Source: Bdellovibrionales bacterium (GTDB taxonomy: Bacteria > Bdellovibrionota > Bacteriovoracia > Bacteriovoracales > Bacteriovoracaceae). Taken from it: a stretch of 5,097 nucleotides of DNA. A model generated the notes under the pieces. It made no database searches. It worked only from the letters and a program-made list of their open reading frames with translations, and was not told the origin of the DNA. Below, in pieces: positions 1 to 5,097 of the stretch. Both the position numbers and the translations under genes were made by a program. The stretch's first letter is position 1; each line of letters begins with the position of its first letter. The stretch spans positions 1 through 5,097 of the forward strand of contig JAHFAA010000313.1 of assembly GCA_023250775.1 (NCBI GenBank), read 5' to 3'.

Positions 1-144
1 CTAGGCGTGAAGGTAGAGTTGGAAAAAACGATCAAGACTATCTACACGAATATGAATACGCCCACTCCAGTGAAGGAATCATGCGCCGCTTGTGCTGAGG
101 AAGCGAGCAAGTTTACTCAGCTTGTTCAAGAACTCTTAAAATAA
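1..144 (+). CDS. 3' end of an unrecognised protein (partial)
   Basis: The first 47 codons of the window, read in frame 1, stay open and end at a TAA at 142-144; the start lies upstream of the window. The visible tail has a polar, helix-prone stretch (VELEKTIKTIYTNMN), a Pro-containing break (TPTPVKES), a CxxC pair (Cys28 and Cys31 of the visible part) and a final amphipathic segment ending QLVQELLK. CxxC can bind metal or form a disulfide, but one pair in a fragment does not identify a family, and I do not recognise the protein. Support for coding comes from the open frame up to the window edge, from the following hairpin that starts inside the stop codon, and from the convergent gene that begins 6 bp after it. 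No function is proposed. Confidence 0.6.
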   Translation, partial: LGVKVELEKTIKTIYTNMNTPTPVKESCAACAEEASKFTQLVQELLK

Positions 145-171
145 GCAGAATCAGTCTTCCTGATTCTGCTT
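143..171. terminator. Shared hairpin terminator between convergent genes
   Basis: A perfect 11-bp inverted repeat: arm AAGCAGAATCA at 143-153, 7-base loop 154-160, arm TGATTCTGCTT at 161-171. Read on the minus strand, the stem is followed by a U-rich run (CTTATTTTAAG on the transcript), which fits an intrinsic terminator for the 151-990 gene. On the plus strand the bases right after the stem are less T-rich; the nearest T run is at about 185-190, so termination in that direction is less certain. The TAA of the plus gene (142-144) and the TGA of the minus gene (153-151) both overlap the left arm. Confidence 0.72.
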
Positions 172-990
172 ACCGAATTTAAATGCTTTTTTGGGTGGCG
201 TTTCTTCCTGCCTCATTGAGGGGGTATCATTCCCGATGACACAGCCAGGAATAAAACGTTCTTCCTCGAGAGAAACTTGCAGCATTTTTGGGGCGGCAAT
301 AAAGTTACTCTTGCGAAGCTTGCTTTTGGAATTAAATAAAGCAATCTGGACCTCATAGGTACCCAGCAGGGTCATGCCTCCATTAAACACCGTCGTTAGA
401 AAGGAGAATGGCTCGACATTGACCGGAATTGTTTCTTCTTCAATGGCGGAAATATTAAGCAGCTTCATGCTATTATTGCTGTCGTCGTCAAGATCCATCG
501 ATTTTATATATTTTCGATGACCAAAGGCGGGACATTTGACGTTTAAAAAATTCTGGGAAAAAGCAGACGCAAAATAGTTGATCTGAAAGGTGGCAAGCTC
601 GATTTGGTTCCGGCCACCGCCCCTTCTCCCTCGAGCGTCCTCATTGTTGTCGGGAAAATGAATATAAAGATGCCCGATCGTTTCCGCAGTATTAGTAGAA
701 TGCCTGAGAATCTTCAGAAGCCATCCATCAACATCTTTTTTGTGCATCAACTCAGCTAATTTGTCATTTTCAATTATGGGTAATTTAACTTCGAAAAAAA
801 CTCCCTTTGAGACATTATCCTGAAACATCGGCCCGACTTTCCAATCAATTTTCTCAACTGACTCAATGCCCCAGGCGATGGGTTGAATGAATGTCCGATT
901 ATTTTCCATCACCACAGGGGAATATTTGGTGCAGGCGACCGAAGTGAGGAGAGAGAGCAATAGGAGTAAATAAAACAGCAATTTGAACAC
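151..990 (-). CDS. Putative lipoprotein, unrecognised family
   Basis: A 279-residue protein starting with GTG (990-988). The start is supported by a GGAG (complement of 997-1000) six bases upstream and by the signal peptide it creates: Met-Phe-Lys, a Leu-rich hydrophobic core (residues 4-15), then TSVAC with the candidate lipid-modified Cys at 20. Ser at -3 is unusual for a lipobox, but Val at -2 and Ala at -1 are allowed. Residue +2 is Thr, not Asp, so by the E. coli sorting rule it would go to the outer membrane. The mature part has two more cysteines (153 and 250), an Arg/Gly-rich patch (about 119-127, RGRRGGGR), an acidic patch DLDDDSNN (166-173) and a charged C-terminal tail rich in Lys, Glu and Gln after about 257. 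The middle alternates hydrophobic and polar residues, suggesting beta structure. I recognise no catalytic motif or family. It converges with the fragment at 1-144 and is divergent from the CHAD gene, so it is probably monocistronic. Confidence 0.85.
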   Translation of the reverse strand: MFKLLFYLLLLLSLLTSVACTKYSPVVMENNRTFIQPIAWGIESVEKIDWKVGPMFQDNVSKGVFFEVKLPIIENDKLAELMHKKDVDGWLLKILRHSTNTAETIGHLYIHFPDNNEDARGRRGGGRNQIELATFQINYFASAFSQNFLNVKCPAFGHRKYIKSMDLDDDSNNSMKLLNISAIEEETIPVNVEPFSFLTTVFNGGMTLLGTYEVQIALFNSKSKLRKSNFIAAPKMLQVSLEEERFIPGCVIGNDTPSMRQEETPPKKAFKFGKQNQED

Positions 991-1012
991 ACTTTTCTCC
1001 GCTTTAATTTCT

Positions 1013-1018
1013 ATTATA
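1013..1018 (-). promoter_or_regulatory. Candidate -10 box for the 151-990 lipoprotein gene
   Basis: On the minus strand, positions 1018-1013 read TATAAT, an exact sigma70 -10 consensus, 22 bases upstream of the GTG. The element 17 bp further upstream (1041-1036, TTCATT) is only a weak -35 match (3 of 6). Transcription would start near 1005, leaving a short leader of about 15 bases that contains the GGAG ribosome binding site. Position and match make this the most convincing -10 in the window, but it is unsupported by a good -35. Confidence 0.5.
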
Positions 1019-1054
1019 GATCATCTTCAAGGGAGAATGAAATAATCATTTAAA

Positions 1055-1073
1055 AAGATGCTCAAAGCATCTT
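1055..1073. repeat. Inverted repeat / stem-loop upstream of the CHAD gene
   Basis: AAGATGCT (1055-1062), loop CAA (1063-1065), AGCATCTT (1066-1073): a perfect 8-bp stem with a 3-base loop. On the minus strand the stem runs into TTTTT, like a small intrinsic terminator, but no minus-strand gene ends there. On the plus strand it is followed by GTTGCGTTTTTGG, so it could be a weak attenuator or a leader hairpin of the CHAD-ppk2 message. It could also be a dyad operator. The sequence does not decide among these. Confidence 0.5.
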
Positions 1074-1106
1074 GTTGCGTTTTTGGAACTATTTTAAAAG
1101 GGTAGG

Positions 1107-1853
1107 GTGTTAAAAAAAAATGCCATTGTGGATTATCTTAAGCGACAAGCTCAGATGTTCGACTATCAAGCGCGAAGGGTCTATCGCGATACAAGTATAA
1201 AAAATGTTCATGAGCTTCGCGTAACAATTCGTAGAATTCGGGCCGCCCTTTGGTTAGTTGAGCACAGCTCTCGCCATCATACATTTAAAAAATTGCGTGT
1301 ATCTCTGCGCAAGCTAGGGCAGGCCCTTGGTGAGTGTCGAGAGCTTGATGTCGCAATTCAGGACGCCGGTCAATATCATTTGAAGGTGGGGAAGATCAAA
1401 GCAGAGCGAAAAACGGCAAGAAGAAAGCTCTTGGTTCCCATCAATCCCAAAAATATTAAAAAAATCTTAGAGCAACTCGAAAGTGCAGTCAGAAAAGTGC
1501 AGAAATATCCTGAGCTTGATCTCACACCGGGAATTATTCGACTGCGCTCTAATCTCAGTCCTTGGATGAGCAAAAATAATCTGAGTGACCAAGAACTTCA
1601 CACTCTGCGAATTTTGGCGAAAAAAAACCGCTATATTTTGGAGGCCTTCAAAACTCCGACGCAACCTCTTCGCAAGCTGCAAGGATTTCTGGGCCGAGGC
1701 CATGATCTTACGGTGCTGCAAGACTATCTGGGAAAAAATTTCAAAGTACAATTGAATCTATTCATGCAAAACCGAAAGGCGAAACGCGCCATAAAACCGG
1801 CCTTGCAATTTACCTTAAAGCAATTGGACACAATTATAGAAAGTGAGTCGTAA
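1107..1853 (+). CDS. CHAD-domain protein (predicted polyphosphate-binding)
   Basis: A 248-residue standalone CHAD (conserved histidine alpha-helical domain) protein with no CYTH domain. Both halves of the fold show the signature. Repeat one has VHELRVTIRRIRAAL (34-48, His35) and LGECRELDVAIQ (74-85). Repeat two has LHTLRILAKKNRYILE (164-179, His165) and LQGFLGRGHDLTVL (191-204, His199). The chain is strongly basic, about 52 Lys+Arg against 22 Asp+Glu by my count, as expected for a polyanion binder. CHAD proteins are known to bind inorganic polyphosphate and some decorate polyP granules; a catalytic role is not established. There is no signal peptide, so it should act in the cytoplasm. The GTG start (1107) leaves the first CHAD helix intact and has AGGG only 4 bases upstream, a tight spacing. 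Nine A residues follow at codons 2-5. The stop TAA (1851-1853) lies 4 bases before the ppk2 ATG, so the two are very likely cotranscribed and perhaps translationally coupled. Confidence 0.95.
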   Translation: MLKKNAIVDYLKRQAQMFDYQARRVYRDTSIKNVHELRVTIRRIRAALWLVEHSSRHHTFKKLRVSLRKLGQALGECRELDVAIQDAGQYHLKVGKIKAERKTARRKLLVPINPKNIKKILEQLESAVRKVQKYPELDLTPGIIRLRSNLSPWMSKNNLSDQELHTLRILAKKNRYILEAFKTPTQPLRKLQGFLGRGHDLTVLQDYLGKNFKVQLNLFMQNRKAKRAIKPALQFTLKQLDTIIESES

Positions 1854-1857
1854 AAAA

Positions 1858-2721
1858 ATGAAAAGCTATTTTGAAATCAAATTCCCAAAAAAATTAAAGC
1901 TGCGCGAGATCCCTGCCAAAGTAAAGGCCATGTATCACAGCGAGCAGGAATACAAAGAGCTTCTCAACTTCAATCATACACTGCTTGAAGAATTTCAGAC
2001 GCTACTCTATGCAAACCATGAGCGTTCAATGCTTGTTATTTTTCAAGGAATGGACACCTCAGGAAAAGACGGCGCTATCAAGCATGTTATGTCTGGAGTG
2101 AATCCTCAAGGCTGTTCAGTCATAAGCTTCAAGCCCCCCACCTCCAATGAGCTCGATCATGATTTTTTATGGAAGAGCAATCAAGTTCTTCCGGCGCGTG
2201 GACAAATCGGCATCTTTAATCGTTCCTACTATGAAGAAGTACTGATCACGCGTGTCCATCCGGAACTTCTGCAAAAAGAGAAACTTCCAGTGGACAAAAA
2301 AATCAACGGGACCTTCTGGAAATTTCGCTATCAGGATATTGTCAATCATGAGAAATATCTCGACCGCCAAGGATTTGAAATTGTAAAAATCTTTATTCAT
2401 ATTTCAAAGCAGGAGCAAAAACACCGTCTGCTTGATCGCTTTCGAGATCCTAAAAAGCAATGGAAAATTTCAGAAGGTGATGTGCATGAACGCACTTTCT
2501 GGAAAGAGTATCAAACGGCCTACGAGGAATGCATCAGAAACACCGCCTCCAAAAGCGTCCCTTGGTATATTGTTCCGGGTGATGACAAGGAGAATGCGCG
2601 ATTATGCATTTCTCAAATCATGGTGGATAGATTCAAGAAGATGCATCTTAAATATCCCAAGCTGAAGCATGAAGAGAAAAAGAAATTAAAGAAGTTGAAG
2701 TCCTTGCTCGACCAGGACTAG
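1858..2721 (+). CDS. ppk2: Polyphosphate kinase 2, class III-type (polyP:nucleotide phosphotransferase)
   Basis: A 287-residue cytoplasmic PPK2 that should move phosphate between polyphosphate and nucleotides. It has the Walker A motif GMDTSGKDG (64-72, Lys70), followed by HVMSGVNPQGCSV, the Walker B region GIFNRSYYEEVLITRVH (118-134), FIHISKQEQKHRL (179-191) and a basic lid segment RFRDPKKQWKIS (194-205). The end of the core is PWYIVPGDDKENAR (235-248). The order NRSxYE (Asn121, Arg122, Glu126) instead of the class I DRSWYN points to the class III subgroup, whose studied members phosphorylate both AMP and ADP; direction and specificity here are inference. The length is normal for the group, apart from a Lys-rich tail (about 260-283). 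I chose the ATG at 1858, 4 bp after the CHAD stop, with GTGAG about 10 bases upstream. A GTG at 1843 in the same frame would add five residues and overlap CHAD by 11 bp, but has no visible ribosome binding site. Confidence 0.96.
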   Translation: MKSYFEIKFPKKLKLREIPAKVKAMYHSEQEYKELLNFNHTLLEEFQTLLYANHERSMLVIFQGMDTSGKDGAIKHVMSGVNPQGCSVISFKPPTSNELDHDFLWKSNQVLPARGQIGIFNRSYYEEVLITRVHPELLQKEKLPVDKKINGTFWKFRYQDIVNHEKYLDRQGFEIVKIFIHISKQEQKHRLLDRFRDPKKQWKISEGDVHERTFWKEYQTAYEECIRNTASKSVPWYIVPGDDKENARLCISQIMVDRFKKMHLKYPKLKHEEKKKLKKLKSLLDQD

Positions 2722-2727
2722 TCTTTT
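2699..2727 (+). terminator. Possible weak terminator of the CHAD-ppk2 operon
   Basis: AGTCCT (2699-2704) and AGGACT (2714-2719) form a perfect 6-bp stem around a 9-base loop, followed on the plus strand by AGTCTTTTCCT. The right arm ends in the first base of the ppk2 TAG stop (2719-2721). The short stem and interrupted T run make it marginal. On the minus strand the bases after the stem (TCAACTTCTTT) are also T-rich, so it could serve the convergent lipoprotein gene as well. Confidence 0.35.
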
Positions 2728-2730
2728 CCT

Positions 2731-3837
2731 CTACAAGCTACTCGGAAGCGTCAGTGCTATCGGGTAAAAGCTGGAGGGAGCAACCCAATCTGTAGAAGGA
2801 CTAAAATCTGCTGCCGCAACGGCAGCCGAGATGGCCCCACAAGAATTGCCCCAGATTGCAGTGTTGGAAGAGGATGGATTGCAAAAAGGATTGCTATAAG
2901 CAGAAAGATTGGTGCCGGGAGGCAAAGAATATATATTGCCCAAATCTTTGAGAGCAAAACTGTTGATATCCGCCACCGTCCCATGATTGCGTTTCATCGC
3001 ATAAACACTTGCTTTGGCGGCCAAGTCATCGGCGACAAAGTCAGTGTAGAGGGTCATGGCGGTTGAGTCGGTGACAGGGGTGGCACAATTTGTCCCCCCG
3101 CTGGCACCAAACTGAGGATTGTACATCATGGTTTTGCCTTTCCAGACCCCGTTGGCCTTCGTCACTTGAACGCGCAGGCTTCCCGGCGCTCCGACGTCAT
3201 CGGCCTGGCAATCCATGCCCGCCATATGAGTGATAACATTCCAGCTGTCTGTGTCTGTATACGTTCCGGTAATTTCAAAAACTCCCTGGGTCGGTCCGCC
3301 CCCGCCCGTACCTCCAGGCATGTTTGCGATATCGATTTTCACGGTAAAAACCGAACCCGCTAGTGAAGCGTAGAAGAAGGGAGCGCCTCCGGGATTGGTT
3401 TTTGCCAGGATAGAAAAATTTCCGTCATTGACCTTGGAGTAATAAATAATGGCATCGGTTTCGGTAACACTTCCTGTCGCGCCATCGGCAAGAACGCCCA
3501 ATTTGCTACTCACGTCTGTTAAGATTGCTGTGGCCTGATCAGAGAACATTTTATTTAACGAGATGTAAATTCTTACTAGCACTGGCTGGCAGGCAAAGAG
3601 ATCGCCTCCATTGCAGGGATCTGAGTTGAGAGCGCCATAGACTTCACCGGCCCCGGTTGCGGCCAAGGTCTGGGTGAAACTGAGAGATTGGGGGACCAGA
3701 TGGCCACTGATATCGGAAATCTGGTTGGCGAGTCGTGAGACCCCGCCGCCTGAACCCGTTGCCGTATCTTTGCCACATCCGGAGATCGCCAACAGAAGAG
3801 AGTAAATGAGAATTAATGCTTGAGTGTGACGATACAT
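2731..3837 (-). CDS. Putative secreted lipoprotein, unrecognised family
   Basis: A 368-residue protein with ATG at 3837-3835 and AGGAG (complement of 3844-3848) six bases upstream, a well-placed ribosome binding site. The signal peptide has a short basic N-terminus, a hydrophobic core (residues 7-18) and a good lipobox ISGC with the lipidated Cys at 21. Gly at +2 would allow outer-membrane sorting. A Gly/Ser linker (28-32, GSGGG) follows. The mature part has six further cysteines (75, 83, 210, 251, 319, 333), an even number suited to three disulfides after export. A second Gly-rich loop lies at 174-182 (PGGTGGGGP), between stretches that look like beta strands. It is rich in Ala, Gly, Ser and Thr and poor in Lys, as many surface proteins are. 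I recognise no enzymatic motif or family. It converges on ppk2 with a 9-bp gap and is divergent from cstA, so it is likely its own transcription unit. Confidence 0.9.
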   Translation of the reverse strand: MYRHTQALILIYSLLLAISGCGKDTATGSGGGVSRLANQISDISGHLVPQSLSFTQTLAATGAGEVYGALNSDPCNGGDLFACQPVLVRIYISLNKMFSDQATAILTDVSSKLGVLADGATGSVTETDAIIYYSKVNDGNFSILAKTNPGGAPFFYASLAGSVFTVKIDIANMPGGTGGGGPTQGVFEITGTYTDTDSWNVITHMAGMDCQADDVGAPGSLRVQVTKANGVWKGKTMMYNPQFGASGGTNCATPVTDSTAMTLYTDFVADDLAAKASVYAMKRNHGTVADINSFALKDLGNIYSLPPGTNLSAYSNPFCNPSSSNTAIWGNSCGAISAAVAAADFSPSTDWVAPSSFYPIALTLPSSL

Positions 3838-3869
3838 TATTGACTCCTAGATTAGACAAATGTGAATCT

Positions 3870-3897
3870 ATCCTAAAACAAGATTTACAAAAAGCAA
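3870..3897 (-). promoter_or_regulatory. Candidate promoter for the 2731-3837 lipoprotein gene
   Basis: On the minus strand, TTGCTT (3897-3892) and TAGGAT (3875-3870) are 16 bp apart and match the sigma70 -35 and -10 consensus at 3 and 4 of 6 positions. Transcription would begin near 3863, leaving a leader of about 26 bases that includes the AGGAG. The match is modest and other sigma factors are possible. Confidence 0.35.
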
Positions 3898-3905
3898 TAT
3901 GCTTT
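3891..3905. repeat. 15-bp inverted repeat in the cstA/lipoprotein divergent region
   Basis: AAAGCA (3891-3896), ATA, TGCTTT (3900-3905): a perfect 6-bp dyad with a 3-base centre. It overlaps the candidate extended -10 of cstA (3900-3908) and the candidate -35 of the minus-strand gene (3892-3897). This is the place a repressor would act on either promoter, so it is a candidate operator. A dyad this short in A+T-rich DNA can also occur by chance. Confidence 0.4.
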
Positions 3906-3908
3906 AAT
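3900..3908 (+). promoter_or_regulatory. Candidate extended -10 promoter for cstA
   Basis: TGCTTTAAT matches the extended -10 pattern TGnTATAAT except for one base. A TTTACA at 3884-3889 resembles a -35 but is only 13 bp from the -10, too close for standard use, so an extended -10 promoter is the better reading. Transcription would start near 3915, about 30 bases before the cstA ATG. I cannot see a certain CRP site, the activator known for E. coli cstA. Confidence 0.45.
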
Positions 3909-3944
3909 AGAGCTGCAGATGCGAAGTAAGGGAGAGAGAAGTTA

Positions 3945-5097
3945 ATGAATTCAGTACCTATTCTCGTGGGCGCGCTACTTCTTGCCGCCCTTGCTTACAG
4001 ATATTACAGCGCTTTTTTGGCCGCCAAGGTTGTGGCGCTCGATAATTCGCGAGTCCTGCCATCGACCATGCTTAAGGATGGTCAAAATTATCATCCCACA
4101 AATAAATGGGTTCTCTTTGGGCATCATTTTGCCGCCATCTCGGGAGCCGGTCCTTTGATCGGCCCTGTGCTTGCGGCCCAATACGGGTATGCGCCGGGAT
4201 TTTTCTGGATGATTTTCGGCGCCGTCATCGCTGGCGGTGTTCATGATTTTCTTATTCTTGCCGCGTCGGTGAGAAGAGATGGAAAATCCCTGGCGGAAAT
4301 AGCTCGTCATGAGGTCAGTCCTTTTGCCGGGATCATTGCCTCCATTGCCATTCTCATTATCATTATCATCGCTCTTGCAGGGCTTGGCCTCGGGGTGGTG
4401 AATGCCCTTCGAGAAAGTTCCTGGGGCACCTTCACCATTGGCATGACCATTCCCATTGCCCTTTTTGTCGGGCTTTGGATGTACAAACTTCGTCCCGGAA
4501 AAATTGTCGAGGCCAGCGCTCTTGGTGTCATCGGAGTTCTTGCCTCGGTCATCATTGGCGGAACGATTCCTCAGTCACCCTTTCACCAATATTTTAACCT
4601 TTCTAGGGAAGGGATTATTATCGCCATCACAGGCTATGGCCTTGTCGCCTCCATTCTTCCGGTGTGGATGCTTCTTTGTCCCAGGGATTATCTCAGTTCC
4701 TATCTCAAAATTGGCACCATCACCGCGCTTGCCGTGGGGGTTTTTATTGTCCACCCCGACCTCAAAATGCCGGCCTATACCAGCTTTATCCATGGTGGCG
4801 GGCCTATCATTCCGGGCAAACTTTTTCCTTTTTTATTTATTACCATCGCGTGTGGCGCCATTTCGGGCTTTCATGCACTGATCGGTTCCGGCACGACGCC
4901 TAAGATGATTAAGAAAGAAACAGACATGGTGGCCATCGGCTATGGTGCCATGATTGTTGAATCCATCGTCAGTGTTATTGCCATGATCGCCGCCTGCTCG
5001 CTTTTTCCCGCGGATTATTTTGCCATTAATGTTTCGCCAGAAAAATTTGCAGCACTCGGACTGACACCGGTCAATCTTGTGGAACTTTCAAGAGAGG
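3945..5097 (+). CDS. cstA: Carbon starvation protein CstA, peptide/pyruvate transporter family (5' part)
   Basis: The first 384 codons of a CstA-family membrane transporter, open through the window edge; the C-terminal part is outside. The family imports peptides or pyruvate under carbon limitation (E. coli CstA and BtsT); which substrate applies here cannot be read. Conserved stretches in order: NYHPTNKWVLFGHHFAAISG (48-67), GPLIGPVLAAQYGY, VHDFLILAASVRRDGKSLAE (99-118), CPRDYLSSYLKIG (245-257), HGGGPIIPGKLFPFLFITIA (283-302) and GFHALIGSGTTPKMI (308-322). About ten hydrophobic segments are visible (near 2-20, 60-78, 86-107, 128-152, 163-180, 190-206, 223-243, 256-270, 292-312, 330-352), so it sits in the inner membrane. 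The ATG is supported by an AAGGGAGAG tract about 9 bases upstream, and the first hydrophobic helix begins right after the start. No frameshift is visible. It is transcribed divergently from the lipoprotein gene. Confidence 0.97.
   Translation, partial: MNSVPILVGALLLAALAYRYYSAFLAAKVVALDNSRVLPSTMLKDGQNYHPTNKWVLFGHHFAAISGAGPLIGPVLAAQYGYAPGFFWMIFGAVIAGGVHDFLILAASVRRDGKSLAEIARHEVSPFAGIIASIAILIIIIIALAGLGLGVVNALRESSWGTFTIGMTIPIALFVGLWMYKLRPGKIVEASALGVIGVLASVIIGGTIPQSPFHQYFNLSREGIIIAITGYGLVASILPVWMLLCPRDYLSSYLKIGTITALAVGVFIVHPDLKMPAYTSFIHGGGPIIPGKLFPFLFITIACGAISGFHALIGSGTTPKMIKKETDMVAIGYGAMIVESIVSVIAMIAACSLFPADYFAINVSPEKFAALGLTPVNLVELSRE

Larger units (their letters stand above)
991..1106. other. Divergent intergenic region
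   Basis: This 116-bp A+T-rich gap separates the minus-strand lipoprotein gene from the CHAD-ppk2 operon and must hold a promoter for each side. The minus-side -10 is clear. For the plus side I see only weak candidates: TATTTT at 1090-1095, which would sit too close to the GTG to leave room for a ribosome binding site, or TTTAAA at 1049-1054 with TTCAAG at 1026-1031, 17 bp apart. If the second is used, the hairpin at 1055-1073 would lie at the very start of the operon leader. Confidence 0.5.

Noticed and set aside
1467..1751. 94-codon minus-strand frame opposite the CHAD gene
   Set aside because: It overlaps the second CHAD repeat, which is conserved on the plus strand; the antisense product has no features.
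2716..2723. 8-bp palindrome GACTAGTC at the ppk2 stop
   Set aside because: It has no loop, so it cannot form a hairpin in RNA, and an 8-bp palindrome is expected by chance; the overlapping AGTCCT/AGGACT stem is a better terminator candidate.
3166..3363. 65-codon plus-strand frame opposite the second lipoprotein gene
   Set aside because: It is antisense to a gene with a clear signal peptide and ribosome binding site, and nothing supports separate coding.
3884..3908. TTTACA (3884-3889) as -35 with TTTAAT (3903-3908) as -10 for cstA
   Set aside because: The spacing is 13 bp, too short for a standard sigma70 promoter; the TG at 3900-3901 makes an extended -10 more likely.
3975..4310. 111-codon open frame on the minus strand opposite cstA
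   Set aside because: It is antisense to conserved CstA motifs, has no visible ribosome binding site I could support, and gives a low-complexity charged product.
4456..4881. 141-codon open frame on the plus strand inside cstA
   Set aside because: It lies wholly inside the strongly conserved cstA reading frame, in another phase, and its product shows no recognisable motif; it is a shadow of the real gene.
1858..5097. A linked polyP-starvation-transport gene system across ppk2, lipoprotein and cstA
   Set aside because: The three are in separate transcription units with convergent and divergent orientation, so chance neighbourhood explains the order without further evidence.

Overview
The window looks like ordinary chromosomal DNA of a Gram-negative bacterium of moderate G+C content. 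Two genes encode proteins with lipoprotein signal peptides (lipid-modified Cys after 19 to 20 residues) and no hydrophobic anchor elsewhere, which suggests an outer membrane. Gene density is high and intergenic gaps are short. The combination of standalone CHAD, class III-type PPK2, cstA and unrecognised Cys-containing lipoproteins would fit a Bdellovibrionota-like or other former deltaproteobacterial lineage, but that placement is only an impression. I see no tRNA, rRNA, CRISPR array, insertion sequence or phage gene.

Layout: (1) 1-144 (+) is the 3' end of an unrecognised gene, converging on (2) 151-990 (-), an unrecognised lipoprotein. The two share a perfect 11-bp hairpin at 143-171 that contains both stop codons and probably serves as a terminator. 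(3) 991-1106 is a divergent intergenic region with a good -10 box for the lipoprotein and a separate 8-bp hairpin. (4) 1107-1853 (+) encodes a CHAD-domain protein and (5) 1858-2721 (+) a class III-type polyphosphate kinase 2. They are separated by 4 bp and form a two-gene polyphosphate operon. (6) 2731-3837 (-) is a second, larger unrecognised lipoprotein, converging on ppk2 with a 9-bp gap. (7) 3838-3944 is a divergent regulatory region with an extended -10 for the next gene and a 15-bp inverted repeat. (8) 3945 to the window end (+) is the N-terminal 384 codons of cstA, a carbon-starvation family peptide/pyruvate transporter.

The clearest functional unit is the CHAD-PPK2 pair. CHAD domains are known polyphosphate-binding helical domains and PPK2 uses polyphosphate to phosphorylate nucleotides, so a polyP-binding protein and a polyP-using enzyme are made from one message. 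CstA belongs to starvation physiology, as polyP often does, but it is in a different transcription unit and any link is inference. I did not find a clearly unprecedented system. The best leads are the CHAD-PPK2 operon, the hairpin that merges two stop codons with a terminator, the palindrome over the cstA -10, and the two uncharacterised lipoproteins.
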